This document shows positions 40,646 to 52,069 of a stretch of 64,000 nt of DNA, piece after piece. Positions within the stretch are counted from its first letter, which is position 1. Each line of letters starts with the position of its first letter. Position numbers and translations under genes: made by a program. The stretch lies in assembly GCA_014529385.2 (NCBI GenBank), contig CM043957.1, positions 87,706,381 through 87,770,380 on the forward strand, read 5' to 3'. This DNA comes from Adiantum capillus-veneris. Taxonomy: Eukaryota; Streptophyta; Polypodiopsida; Polypodiales; Pteridaceae. The notes beneath the pieces were generated by a model. It ran no database searches and was not told the origin of the DNA. It worked only from the letters and a program-made list of their open reading frames with translations.

Positions 40646-43639
40646 ACTGGTTTTCAGTGTCCTCACTATTGATATGAATTACAACACTACACAAGAAGGC
40701 AAGGAAAAAGGGTGGGAGAGCGTCACCATCAATTAGCCAGAGGAGGATGCCCTTTCTCCTAGCACGGCCAAGGGATGTCCAAGCCCAAAAACAATAGCAG
40801 AAGGACCATCTAATGGAAAGAAGAGAGTTTGAGTAGTCATTGAAGAATTAGAGGAGTCATCATAAGAACAACAGATTGAAAGAAGCGAATAGTAAGGTGG
40901 CGGTTCAGATTCCAAGCAGGGTGACTCCAAGCGATGCTCAAAATCACGCAGGTCAAATCCATCAGAAGAGTCATGATCTCGATATGCACCAACTCTAGGG
41001 CAACTGGATAGAGCAAGCACAACCACCCTTCTTCACATCATCGCAAAAGGACTTTTGATACGCTTGGTTCCTTTCCACACAATAAGAAATACAAATAAAA
41101 AACAATGCATGATGTGTGATTCAAAGTGATTTCCAACAAGTGATTATGTTTTTTATGTAATGCATCCTTGACATACTCAAACGCAAACATGATGGAACTT
41201 GGGGTTGCTAGAGTGGTTCCTCTACATTTCGCAAAGCTTGCTAATATAGAACATCTACAGAGGTGATTCTAGATCCAAAAAGCATCCTTGAGTCAGTTTA
41301 CATTGCATCCGTTTTTATTTTTTAAACCTAATATATTGGACACTCATTGCATCATGTTTTTCATGAGGGGCTTACAAGTGATTCATTATTATGAAAGCTC
41401 CCTCTCTCACATCGGTCTAATGAACCCTGACTAGCGGCTTGGAGGGGTGCAACCTATGTGGGTGGACACCTGCGATACACTGCAAATTCAACACTCGTTT
41501 TGATGGCGTTCCCCTTTGGAATGTATTCTCTGTAGAGCTCATGGAGAGTGTGTACACCCTAACTATAGTTTTTCTCTAACCTAGACGGTGCAGTTGCGGT
41601 GGTGTGCCCCATCTATTGGTCATCACCCGGGAGACTCACAAGTGCAACTTTTTCCATCTTTGCACCATTTTTCTTTGGATGTTCTTGCACATATAAGCCG
41701 TTATCAAAGATTTCATACACTCATTAAGCCCTAAACCATTTTTGTATATGTATGATGACAATTACATATTTGTTTCCGTTGTAACCCTACAACTGTAGGT
41801 TGAGACTCTGGTGCTAGCCATGTTTGAACGTGATTGTGACAAGCTCACAGTGGTTTCATTCTACAATCATCACATTAGAGGTATTATAGACAACGGTGAT
41901 GGTTTTGATGCTAATAGTTAAACAATTCCAAGAGGCACCATGGACTCTCGACCATTGTGGATCACCTTTTGGCCCAGTGTGTAGAAGAGCGAGTTCTTGG
42001 CTCGTTAAGTTGTGAAGCAATTCAAGTTTAAAACTATAGTTGTTAGTGCAGTGTCCAATGATGTATATGTACTTCTTTTAGGTGGCTTTTAGGGACATTC
42101 ATGAGGGTTGGTGATGCAATCCTCGACTGTCTTGCTGGATGCGGTGGCTTGGTCATGGAGCTTGAAAGAATACTCAGACATTGCATCAACATCGAGGGAG
42201 AGTGCAATGTGTTTAGAGCATGTGTGTTACCACAATAATGGCTTCCAAGTGGGCTAGGGTTGACTCTATATTTTGGTGATGTTTCACAATCCATGGAGAC
42301 ATTACCGCCAACATCAGAGATAGCACAACCTCCACTTGAACCATGATGTATGCTTTGTATACTTCTTATGGACTCATTTTATATGGCATGTGGAATCAAA
42401 CAATGTGATTGTTTTTGTGACGCACTTCAATTTTGCACAGGATTTTTGTCAATTCTACGATATGTGATTTCAATGCATGTGAGTGGTCTAATTGCCACTT
42501 CTTTCAAGAAGGTTTATATTTAATTAAATTGATGGTGTGAAATTTTGAAAGTGACATCTTGTTTAATGTGATATTTTACTCAAAAAGCAGTCAGAATTGA
42601 TGGTGTGAATGGATTTGAATAGTAAAGTGACTTTGGTTTTCTTTAAAAGGAAAATTCAATACACCTTTCATTCGTATTTTCTCTTTGCACTTATTTATGA
42701 GCAATGTCTCTTGATATATTCTTTTATTCTTCTCACTTCTATACATTCACCGTGCCAAGAGGGAATCGTGGACAATGCGTTGAGCGTGGGCAAGCTGTTG
42801 AATGTGGACATGCTATTCACTGTGGTGGACCTATCCATCACATGGATCCTATCAACAATGCTCACGCTAAGTATATGTTGGATACTTGATATATAATACT
42901 TAATATTTGTGAAGCACAAAGTGCATACAATAAGACAAAAGCTTTTCTTGAAATGTATAGAACCACAAAAAATCCCTATTCGACACATTTATGACCTAAA
43001 TTATGATGAAAGTCTAATCCAAGCGGATGTCAAGCAATGAGCCACTATTGCCCACAATGCAGTCATGAATTGGGTAGATCTTGGATATCATAGTGCAAGA
43101 AATTGTGCAACCAGTGAGAGGCATGTGGAGGCTTGGATACAAGTGTAGAGCACATACTTTGCTTCACAAGAATAGGTTATCGTATGCTAATGTTATTGAA
43201 AGAAGGATGTAGACCTTCATTACTATGCTGTTTCGTTTCACTCAATACTTATCGTTCATTATTATACTATTTGGTTTCACTCAATACTTATCATTTTTCT
43301 AATGTTGTTTAAATATAGATGTATACTTTAAAGTCGTTCTACATTATTATATGGGTTTGTTTCACCCATCTCAATGTTAAGCTAATGTTGTTTAAACATT
43401 CTATCATATATTATTTTGGTGTAAAAGTTTTTTTATTTTAACATGAAGTTCCATTTATGATAAGTTTGTATAAGTGTTGCAAATTGGATGGTATTCCCTC
43501 CCAAAAAAAAGAAATCTTTGGAATCTACTTACCAAATTCCAAAAAAGCGCTTGCATAAGATCATGTCCCCCAACATTGAGTATATGATCAACAGAAAGTA
43601 TCAAGAGGATTAGCGAACCATCGTTCAGCTTTTGAGTAT
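40646..43639. other. Unassigned 3-kb stretch
   Basis: No gene or terminal repeat recognised. Small open frames (for example 40733-41026, 42609-42896) lack domain motifs. 42770-42850 has a short irregular repeat of GTGGACA-like units. Confidence 0.5.
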
Positions 43640-44392
43640 ACGACTAGTGGTCTTCTTGGCTCTTCACATAACCTTGGGACATGTACTTGTCAAATTTCAG
43701 CATCATTGCTTTGAAACGGCCACGATCTTCACTATGACCTCTTTGCCTATGATAACCACCACTAGCCATATATACATCTCCATGCCCACTAAAATCTAGA
43801 GATCGACGGCATATCTCTTTGATGAGCAAAGCACTAGTAACATCACTAAATGCAAGTTTTCCACTAGGTGTGGAGTTACTTATGGATTCTTATGGCTGTG
43901 GTAAACGTATCCCAAGATGATGGCAAAGAGCATAGCAAGAAGATAGATTTCATCTCATCACATCAAAATTGAGTCCCTTCAAAGTAAGTTGTGTAGACAA
44001 GCTATTGAACTCATTCAAATGTGAATTGATAGTGCTACCCCCTTTTATGTTTGAATTCATAAGTTTCTTCACTAGAGACACTTTGTTGAAGCACTTTTAA
44101 CATTACATGCTGATAATAAAGACTCCCCTAAATCCTTTGCATTGCAATGTCTTTTCCACAATCATGAAAAATATAGATTCACCAAGGTGCAAGCGAATAG
44201 TTGCTCTAGCACAAGCATCAACCTCCTCCTATTGATCATTAGTGTAAGCATTCTCTTTACGCTCTTGTCAATGATGCTACAAGACCCTTATTGAATCAAC
44301 ACATCTAACATGCATTGTTTCCAAATCGTGAAGTTTGTGCCATCAAACTTCTTGACGTAATATTCATTTTTCTTAGAAGAACTAGCCATAGC
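43640..44392 (-). pseudogene. Copia-3 gag remnant
   Basis: Minus-strand reading from an ATG near 44390 gives MASSSKKNEYYVKKFDGTNF, then TIWKQCMLDVLIQ and a stop. The KxFDGTNF-xxW pattern is a copia gag start. The rest is broken by many stops and shifts. Leader blocks resemble those of Copia-1 (44436 and 44674), so this is an older relative. Confidence 0.75.
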
Positions 44393-45836
44393 TTCCAAGA
44401 GAAAAGACATGAGAATCAAGCTTTGAATTTATGGCAAAAATTTTGGCAGAGTCTCCTTCCACAGAGAACAAAATCCTAGCAAAAACTCAACAATCTATCA
44501 AGCAAAAGAATATAAACAATGGATAAACTGCAAATCTCACTAACAAGTGACTACCAACATGGTGTCAAAGCACATATACCCCTCTATACACATAGCCTAT
44601 GGAGAGGATATAACCATAGGGAACTCAAACAACTTGTGTCACCAAAGGTATCTCCTAATTTGAGAATACACCAACTCAATAAAACCTCATGCAAGACCAT
44701 CCAAAATGCTAAGCAAACACAAGACACTAACCACAATCTTAGAAAGGGTTCTTTCGATCAGAGTCTTAGAAATAACCAGGAAACTACCAAAAAATAGCTC
44801 CACATGATATACAATAGATAGTGTTTGAAACTCAACATACACGAGTAAAGAACTGCACACAAGCAAGTGCCAAAAATTGATGCAAGCAATAGTCCAAATC
44901 TTTATACTCTCAAAAGAGCTCATTTGCACTCTAAGTGCTAAAAAAAAATGCTTTTGTCAATGCATAACATCCCATAGTGAGATTGTTGCCAAAAGCCCTG
45001 TCAAAAGTGCACGTGAAAACATTTTACCTGTATCCGACAAATTTATAATCCCTATGCCCAAAGTGGTTGACAATTTGGAGGAAATTAAGATCTATGATCT
45101 CTCAATGAGAACCCATAAGTGTATACATGGGTGCCAACAAACGCATATGGCAATATAAATTGCTCTCTAATGCATACAAAGCACAAATCAAGATCTATGA
45201 TCTTAAAACCATTTCCAAAAACTATGCCTCGACTTGAATGGAGACCTTGGTCGAAACTCCAACACTAACACCACATGTGATGTCGCTGCAAAAACTCCAC
45301 CTTTGAGCAATGCGCTCGGAAAAACAGTCTCTCCAGAGGCTCTATGAGAGTAAAAAATACACTTCCACCTCATTAGCCCTCAAACACACTGTGGCACTCT
45401 CTTGTCACAGTCAAAGAGCATGTTTGTATGCCAAAACAGAAAATAGGGGTGTTGATATGAAAAATATTGCAGGTGTGATGTCAATGCCATATGATGATTG
45501 TCGGAGGTAGATAGTCAATGGCAAGGACACGAGGAATGTTAAATATCAAAGGGATGTAAGGAGATCAATTGTCAAATAAATCAAATGGATGTCATAAGCC
45601 AAAAAGTGTCAAGAGTTGAATTTGATGCTAAAAATGTCGACTAAAAGCTACCTTCTACTATCTTGCTCAAATGGAAATTTTGAGGGCATAAATGACTTCA
45701 AGAGGGGAGTAAAAATTAAGGACATGTGATGGGAATACTCTCAGCATGATGAGGAAGTTGCAACAACAATCAAAACCAAAATATTGCCTTAAACTGTGCA
45801 TGCATGCGTGATGCATGCGACATGAACAAGAATTTC

Positions 45837-45872
<36 letters not shown>

Positions 45873-46040
45873 TACTGTGAGCTCTCCATGAGCCCTCTTC
45901 TCTCTTTACTGTGATCCTGTGTGTTGTCAAGCTCACTCAAATCTCTAATTCTCTTTGCACACAACATTAATCCACCGAAGCCTTGATTTGTTGGGTAGAG
46001 GGAGCCACATGGATGTGGGAGGGGGAAGAGCCGCCTCACC
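44393..46040 (-). other. Copia-3 leader, with CT microsatellite at 45841-45869
   Basis: 1.65 kb between gag start and primer site, longer than the Copia-1 leader, with no coding sequence. Confidence 0.55.
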
Positions 46041-46057
46041 GTAGCTCTCTGATACCA
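46041..46057 (-). promoter_or_regulatory. Copia-3 primer binding site
   Basis: On the minus strand TGGTATCAGAGAGCTAC, two bases from a TG...CA LTR end. Confidence 0.78.
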
Positions 46058-46059
46058 TA

Positions 46060-46155
46060 TGTGGGTGCATGTAGAACGTGCATGTGGTGAGTGTGGGAAA
46101 GAGACGACATACAAAGCATGTGGTGGAGCATAGGATGAGAATAATACTCATCGAC
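46060..46155 (-). repeat. Copia-3 5' LTR, first piece
   Basis: Ends ...CCCACA on the minus strand next to the primer site. It is interrupted at 46155 by Copia-4; the rest is 49858-49948. Confidence 0.7.
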
Positions 46156-46382
46156 TGTTACCATATACATGTGGTAGTGATGTGTGCGAACACACTAGGA
46201 TCACCGGGGCATTTTTTCCCTCTTTAGGAGGTTTTTTCCCCCGTGCATTGTATATTCGCCCATCACTCTAGGGCTATTTATGTTTCCGTTGCACACCAAG
46301 TAACACGCTCTCTATTGTGTGCCTTGAGCTTCCTTCGCCTTCTTCAAGTTGTGTGTGTTTCTCTGCAACCCTAATTCCAACA
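46156..46382 (+). repeat. Copia-4 5' LTR
   Basis: 227 bp, TGTTACCATATACATG...CCAACA. Confidence 0.92.
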
Positions 46383-46384
46383 AT

Positions 46385-46399
46385 TGGTATCAGAGCAGG
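46385..46399 (+). promoter_or_regulatory. Copia-4 primer binding site
   Basis: TGGTATCAGAGCAGG, initiator-Met-tRNA type. Confidence 0.92.
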
Positions 46400-46659
46400 T
46401 TAAGTCCTCCTGGGCTTAGTCGCCAACTGCTCCAGCACACACCTGCTCACTTTCTCCAATTACAGTGAGGTTTGGTGAGCGTTCGCAAGTCGACAAATAT
46501 TTCAGGCTCATATTTTTGATTCGGGCTCATTTCAGCCTCCGTTTGCACTACAGGCAGGCCTACACAAGCAATTTCGTCATTTTGTGAAACATTTCTGTTA
46601 GTGTCATTTTCTGCATAACAGGTGCCTTACAATCTTCTATGGTTTGTGCTATATAGCAC

Positions 46660-46986
46660 GTGTTGTTCCCGCTCCGTTTCTCCTATTTCCGGGCAATTTT
46701 CACATCAGGTGCATCATTTACTATTGCTGACAACAACACTGATGTCTTCAAGATGTTTGCTGCTGAGAACAGGTTGGATGGGGGCAATTACCCTATGTGG
46801 GCTTATATGATGCAACACGTTCTTGTGTCAAAGGGCGTCTGGAACATTGTGAAGGCCATTGATGTACGTCCTGGTTCTGAGGATGTAGGCGATGTTGAGG
46901 ATGTTGCAGGTCTTGCTGCTATTAGAGTTGTTTTGCCTACGACAGAATAAGGTCGTTGGGATGTAAAGGATGCGTAGGCTCATGCA
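46660..46986 (+). pseudogene. Copia-4 gag, N-terminal part with two stops
   Basis: AENRLDGGNYPMWAYMMQHV is a copia gag start (the Met near 46753 is a likely start). TAA at 46948-46950 and TAG at 46975-46977 lie in the same frame as the long downstream frame, both at places where relatives have Gln (WDVKDA-stop-AHALIALSV). So they look like C-to-T changes of CAA and CAG. Confidence 0.82.
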
Positions 46987-48930
46987 TTGATTGCTTTGTC
47001 TGTGAAGCGCACCATTGTTCCTCACATCCATTTAGCAAAATCTGCAAAACAGGCTTGGGATATTTTGGCCGGTCTTTATGCACGTCGCAATGAGGCTAAA
47101 ATTGCTTTGCTACGTAAAGAGCTGGAGTCGAGGATTATGCATGATGAAGATGATATGGACACTTTCCTTGCTACTGTCAAGGGTATCAATGAGCAACTTA
47201 TTTCTGCAGGTGAAGTCATTTCAGACAGTTCCCTTGTGCAGACTGTTCTTGATGCCTTACCAGATTCTTACCAGACTTTTGCTAGTACTTGGAGACTTAT
47301 GACCCAAGGAAATCCAGAAGTTGTCAAGTTTGATGCATTATGCACATTGCTATTGCAAGAGTCACTTTCCAAAAAAAACAGGACTAGACAGTGTGCAGTT
47401 GAAAAGGCTTTTATTGCTTCTCAAAGAAAGGGTGGTAACAACAATGCAGCCACTTCTTATGGTCTTGCTGCAAGTGGCAAAACTTCTGTTCCCAATGCTT
47501 CTACTGGTAGCACATCGTCTGGCAATTTTGGTGATAAGGGCAAAAAGAAGATGCGTTGCCATTATTGTAAAGCTAATGATCACTTGATCAAGCAATGTCC
47601 TAAGTTAAAGGCCAAAGAGGCTAAGAAGAAAGAGGGTGGTTCCACTGTAAATGCTGGTTCCACTACAAATGCAACCATTGTTGAGTCTTCTGTAAAAGGA
47701 GACTGTAATGCTGATGTTGATGCAAATTGGGCTTTTAGTGCAGAGTGCACTTACAATCCTGTTGTCCATGATGCATGCATGTCAGTTGGCTGCAGATTCA
47801 CATGTGTGGTATTTCGTAGTGGTGCTACAAAGCACATTGCCTCACATCGTGAACTGTTCACCTCTCTTGAGTCTATCCCTCAAGGGAATTCAGTCACTTG
47901 TGCCAACAATGCCTCTTATCCGGTTCAGGGAGTTGGAAAGATTGTGCTTACTGCTGCTAATGGCAGTTCTTTCACACTTGTTGATGCACTCTATGTACTT
48001 GGGATCAAGAAGAATATTTTGTCTGCATTTGCACTTGCTAGACTTGGACTTGTAGTCAAATTTGTGGATGACAGATGTACAATTCATGATCTCAGTTTTG
48101 GTGATGAAATGGTTGCATCTGGGCTTTTGCGATGTGGGCTGTATAAGCTCACTTTGTATGACAAGTGTGGACAAAATTTTGCAAATGCAGTTGTAGATTC
48201 AAGGACTATTTCAGATGCAAAACTTTGGCATGCACGTTTTGGTCATCTGATTTTTTCCAGTTTGTTGCGTTTGCAGAAATTTGATATGGTTGCTTCTTTG
48301 CCACCTCTTGAAGTACCTGTCAAACACGTTTGTGAAGGCTGTATTTTGGGTAAGATGCAGCGTTCTAAGTTTCCAAAGGATGGTTCAGTTCGGGCCACAT
48401 GCAGGTTGCAGCTTGTGCATAGTGATGTTTGTGGGCCCATGCAAACTCCGTCCTTGGGCAATCACCTTTACTTCATGACTTTCATTGATGATTACTCCAG
48501 GCATGCATGGGTATTTCCGCTTATAGAAAAGTCCGAAGTTTTTATGTGCTTCAAACAATATTTGGCTATTGCTGAAAATGTCTCCGATGTACTTCTCATT
48601 GTGGTTCTTTATGTAGATGATTTGCTGATCACTGGACCAAACGAGAGACATATTTCTGAATTTAAGTCTGATTTGAATGCTACTTTCAAGATGAAAGATT
48701 TGGGGTTGTTGCATCATTATTTGGGCATACAGTTTAAGCAGTGTGATGGTGCTATTGCCTTGTGTCAGAAAAGTTACATAGAGACATTGCTATGTAAGTT
48801 TGGACTTGAGGATTGCAAACCTATTGCCACTCCCATGAAGTTAATCTACACGATGCTGGCGATCCTGCTGATGTCACTCTTTACCAAACTGTTGTTGGCT
48901 GCCTCATTTATGTATGCAACACGAGGCTAG
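46987..48930 (+). CDS. Copia-4 gag-protease-integrase joined in frame to RT
   Basis: 647 residues. Zinc knuckle Cys191-X2-Cys194-X4-His199-X4-Cys204. The protease site reads FRSGATKHI, with Arg277 in place of the catalytic Asp. Integrase zinc finger His415, His420, Cys449, Cys452, then HSDVCGPM (Asp480) and DDYSRHAWVF. Near residue 533 (about 48585) the chain passes directly into RT VVLYVDDLLITG (YVDD 542-545), so the second half of the integrase and first half of RT are gone. The deletion kept the frame. The C-terminus is cut by a shift near 48838. Not a working enzyme. Confidence 0.9.
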   Translation: MIALSVKRTIVPHIHLAKSAKQAWDILAGLYARRNEAKIALLRKELESRIMHDEDDMDTFLATVKGINEQLISAGEVISDSSLVQTVLDALPDSYQTFASTWRLMTQGNPEVVKFDALCTLLLQESLSKKNRTRQCAVEKAFIASQRKGGNNNAATSYGLAASGKTSVPNASTGSTSSGNFGDKGKKKMRCHYCKANDHLIKQCPKLKAKEAKKKEGGSTVNAGSTTNATIVESSVKGDCNADVDANWAFSAECTYNPVVHDACMSVGCRFTCVVFRSGATKHIASHRELFTSLESIPQGNSVTCANNASYPVQGVGKIVLTAANGSSFTLVDALYVLGIKKNILSAFALARLGLVVKFVDDRCTIHDLSFGDEMVASGLLRCGLYKLTLYDKCGQNFANAVVDSRTISDAKLWHARFGHLIFSSLLRLQKFDMVASLPPLEVPVKHVCEGCILGKMQRSKFPKDGSVRATCRLQLVHSDVCGPMQTPSLGNHLYFMTFIDDYSRHAWVFPLIEKSEVFMCFKQYLAIAENVSDVLLIVVLYVDDLLITGPNERHISEFKSDLNATFKMKDLGLLHHYLGIQFKQCDGAIALCQKSYIETLLCKFGLEDCKPIATPMKLIYTMLAILLMSLFTKLLLAASFMYATRG

Positions 48931-49127
48931 ATATTCAGTTTGCAGTCTCACAGGTCCGCAGATTTATGCATAGCCCAAGGTTTAAACATTGGTAGGCTAT
49001 CAAGAGGATTTTTTGCTATCTTAGTGGACCTTTACATCTTGGCTTGTTTTATCCCAAGGGGAGATCATTGCCGCCAGATTTACATGCTTTTTCGGACTCA
49101 GATTAGGCTGGTTGTTTTGACACGCGA
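48813..49127 (+). pseudogene. Copia-4 RT-RNase H linker, frameshifted
   Basis: DPADVTLYQTVVGCLIYVCN followed by TRLDIQFAVSQVRRFM continues RT in the next phase. A TAG after KHW and another stop follow before RNase H resumes. Confidence 0.8.
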
Positions 49128-49553
49128 GTGTCCACAAGTGGTTTTTGTTTCATGCTTGGCAGTTCATGTATATCATGGTTGAGCAAGAAGCAACCTATTG
49201 TGGCCACTTCGAGTTGTGAGGCTGAGTACAGGGTAGTCTTCACAACTATGGTTGAGTGTGTATGGCGAAGATGCCTTATGGCTGATTTGGGTGTTGGACA
49301 CGACGCTACCAACACTATCTACACTGAAAATCAGAGCGCATTGGCAGTTGCAAGGAACCCAGTTTTTCATGCTCGCATAAAGCACATTGAGGTGCATTAC
49401 CACTATGTCAGGGAGAGGCTCTCAGCAGGAGAGATTAGCTTGGCTTATGTGTCAACACAGGACAACCTTGTAGATCTTTTCACAAAGGCATTGTCTCATG
49501 AGAAGCTCGAAGCTTTCCGCAAAGCTTTGGGCTTACTCCCCTTTGTGGACTGA
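49128..49553 (+). CDS. Copia-4 RNase H, C-terminal part
   Basis: 141 residues: STSGFCFMLGSSCISW, SSCEAEYR, ENQSALAVARNPVFHAR and IKHIEVHYHYVRERL, then the usual tail with DLFTKALS and a natural stop. The start is a frame re-entry, not a true start. Confidence 0.88.
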   Translation: MSTSGFCFMLGSSCISWLSKKQPIVATSSCEAEYRVVFTTMVECVWRRCLMADLGVGHDATNTIYTENQSALAVARNPVFHARIKHIEVHYHYVRERLSAGEISLAYVSTQDNLVDLFTKALSHEKLEAFRKALGLLPFVD

Positions 49554-49617
49554 TCATGTCCTCAGGGCATGGCACTTCCCTTTACTCATGTGCCAGCTCT
49601 CGTTCATCGCATCACTC

Positions 49618-49628
49618 CAGGGGGGATT
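49618..49628 (+). promoter_or_regulatory. Copia-4 polypurine tract
   Basis: caggggggatt just before the 3' LTR TGTTACC. Confidence 0.85.
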
Positions 49629-49857
49629 TGTTACCATATACATGTGGTAGTGATGTGTGTGAACACACTAGGACTGCCAGGGCATTTTTTCCCTCTTTAG
49701 GAGGTTTCCCCCCCCCCGTGCATTGTATATATGCCCATCACTCTAGGGCTATCTATCTTTCCATTGCACACCAAGTAACACAATCTCTATTGTGTGCCTT
49801 GAGCTTCCTTCGTCTTCTCCAAGCTGTGTGTGTTTCTTTGCAACCCTAATTCCGACA
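49629..49857 (+). repeat. Copia-4 3' LTR
   Basis: 229 bp, closely similar to the 5' LTR; the differences include a longer C run. Confidence 0.92.
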
Positions 49858-49948
49858 TCGACTCCTCATTATTCTATTAAACCAATTATCAAATTATTTT
49901 AGTGATGGGTTAGTGGGTGTATGGCCTAGTTGGCCTAAAAGTCCAACA
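49858..49948 (-). repeat. Copia-3 5' LTR, second piece
   Basis: On the minus strand it starts TGTTGGACTTTTAGGCC, a common copia LTR start. Joined to 46060-46155 it makes an LTR of about 180 bp, near the length of the Copia-1 LTRs. Confidence 0.65.
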
Positions 49949-52069
49949 ATTTCACTCAAAATGCACCTTATGGATCAACTTTTTAGGATAATGAGGACAT
50001 TGCTAGCCTAACTATTAGACTCAAGAGAGTTTTTTGTAGCTTGCTTAAATCCAAAGTGAAGCAAAAGAGGAGAATTTTACTCCGGTGCTCAAGGTTTTAG
50101 CACCAAGATTTGAACAAAATGTGAGAATGTTTAAGGAGAAGTAACCGAATCCTTAATTGGATGATATTATCAATTCTTTGCAAAATAAGAAGAGAAAGTG
50201 TGTAAAGGACGAGAAGAAGTCAATTGTTGGTGCACGTGGTTGCAATGTCAAAAGGAAGTGCTGACACTCATTTTGGTTGTGAGGCCAAGGTCCCGCCTAG
50301 CACAACCCAGTGGGAATTGGGATGCGGGCCTTTCTATAAGAATAGAAAGGGATGGCTTGATGGAGCATTAGGTTCGTAGCCTCTAGCTCTCTCACTGGTA
50401 TCCGAGCAATGTCGTGGAGTTACTTTTGGGCTTGCTTTTTTGCACGCATGAAAGAGGCCTTGGAGAAGATGAAGAAGAACAAGGTCTCAATTGTAGAGCC
50501 ATGTGGGTATCTACCCTAGCACACACACACATCCTCTTGTTGGCACCTAATCTCTGCAGATTTGTGCAAGTCCAAGCTACAAAATACGCCTAAGACACAC
50601 ACATCCTCTTGTCAAAACCTACTCCAAATTGAGAGTACTTAATCTCTACAGATTCATGTGAGCCTAGGCTATAAAATATGGCTTAATTTGAGCAACCTAT
50701 GCGATATTCTCTCCCTCATTTCCCCTCGCATGCATCACTATTTACCAAGCCGCTACTTTGTGGCCTTGAGTTCACACTCAAAGGCCACCAAAGCTTAAAT
50801 TTTTTTGGGCTTTTGGGTGGTCAAGGGTGGTTTTCCACTCACCTCCCTGAGGCAATCTGAGCAAGTTGAGGGCCACTTCCGATATTCATGACACTCTCAG
50901 AAGGCTGTTTTCAACACCTCAATCTCCAAGACAACTTGAAGTTTGGCTTGAAGGCGTGTGAGTTTTGACCAAATCAATTCAACTCAAGAATTTTGCATAG
51001 AGTTTTGGTTTTGGCAAGCTCTCAAGGCTTTTGAAATTGCACTTTGAACATCTCGCAAAGCACATTCAGGGCATTGTGGCTCTTCAGGCTTCACCTTTGC
51101 AGCTCGCAAGGTAATTTGGCATTAGACTTGAGCTTGACAAGGTAGTTCAACATAGCAACTTCATTCCGTAGGGCCCATCTAATTCCATAGCTTGATTTTC
51201 TTTTAGCGACAAGCACTCTAAAGGCTCAACACAACTTTCATAAGTTGTTCTTTTTGATGAGGTACTTTTGTATAAAATTAACCATAGCAATGCACCATGG
51301 ATTAAACATTACCATGCATCATAATTTTGATTTTGAGCATTTGTTGACCGCAAGGCCTAGCATTGCCCTACAATAGGATACTCCCATGGAGAATACCCGC
51401 ATGGCAATTGGCACGGACGACTAGATAGTGTTGCTTGACCTTCAAGAATTTAGGGCACTATAAACATGCATGTCTAACCGTAAGGCCTAGCATTGCCCTG
51501 CAATAGGAGACTCCCATGGAGAATACCCGCATGGCAATTGGCATGGACGACCAGATAGAGTTGCTTGACCTTCAAGAATTTAGGGCACTATAAACATGCA
51601 TGTCTATGTTAGAAGCAAATTTTGCACATCTGAATGAGAATGTCACTAAATTGTCTAATCTAGTATGAAATTCATGAAGTAGCATGCCAAGGGACCGCAA
51701 AAGAGCCACCTAGCATCTTTTTTGGCTCAAGGACTGAAAATTCTATCCATGGCATGCTAGAGCAAGGCTCCAATCCAGACCCGTTGTAAACTCTTACTCA
51801 AAAAGAGGTGGATGAGCTATTGAAAAACAAGAAACCACCTGTCTTTTGTGGGGAGGAGAAATAGTGCATTAAAGAAACGATAAAGATCTTCCTTAGTAAA
51901 TGGGACTATATTCAATAGCTTTGTCAAACTCCGGATGCAATCAAGGCACTACAAACTAGCTTGAAACTGAAATACAAAGCCTATAAATAATAAAAGAAAA
52001 TTTGCTATTATAACCTCATTTAGTGCATCCAAGAAGCCCAAGGGGCCTTGAGCCCATCTTTCAAGTGAG
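49949..52069. other. Unassigned region
   Basis: No gene recognised. It contains a pair of related blocks at about 50520 and 50597 (acacacacatcctcttgt), a weak primer-site look-alike at about 50396 (TGGTATCCGAGC) and the tandem duplication listed separately. Confidence 0.5.
51347..51606. repeat. Tandem duplication, 2 x 130 bp
   Basis: Units 51347-51476 and 51477-51606 begin accgcaaggcctagcattgc / accgtaaggcctagcattgc and end catgcatgtcta. They differ at only a few positions. Confidence 0.92.

Larger units (their letters stand above)
46156..49857 (+). mobile_element. Copia-4: complete but internally deleted copia element
   Basis: LTRs 46156-46382 and 49629-49857, primer site 46385-46399, purine tract 49618-49628, and perfect target duplication TCGAC (46151-46155 and 49858-49862). 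Only 3.7 kb, because integrase C-terminus and RT N-terminus are deleted. Gag has two stops, protease lacks its Asp, and RNase H has shifts, so it cannot move unaided. Confidence 0.94.

Noticed and set aside
40733-41026. 97-codon minus frame after Copia-2
   Set aside because: No known motif, no neighbouring support; likely chance.
50390-50410. Primer binding site TGGTATCCGAGC
   Set aside because: One base off the Met-type site and no convincing LTR beside it.
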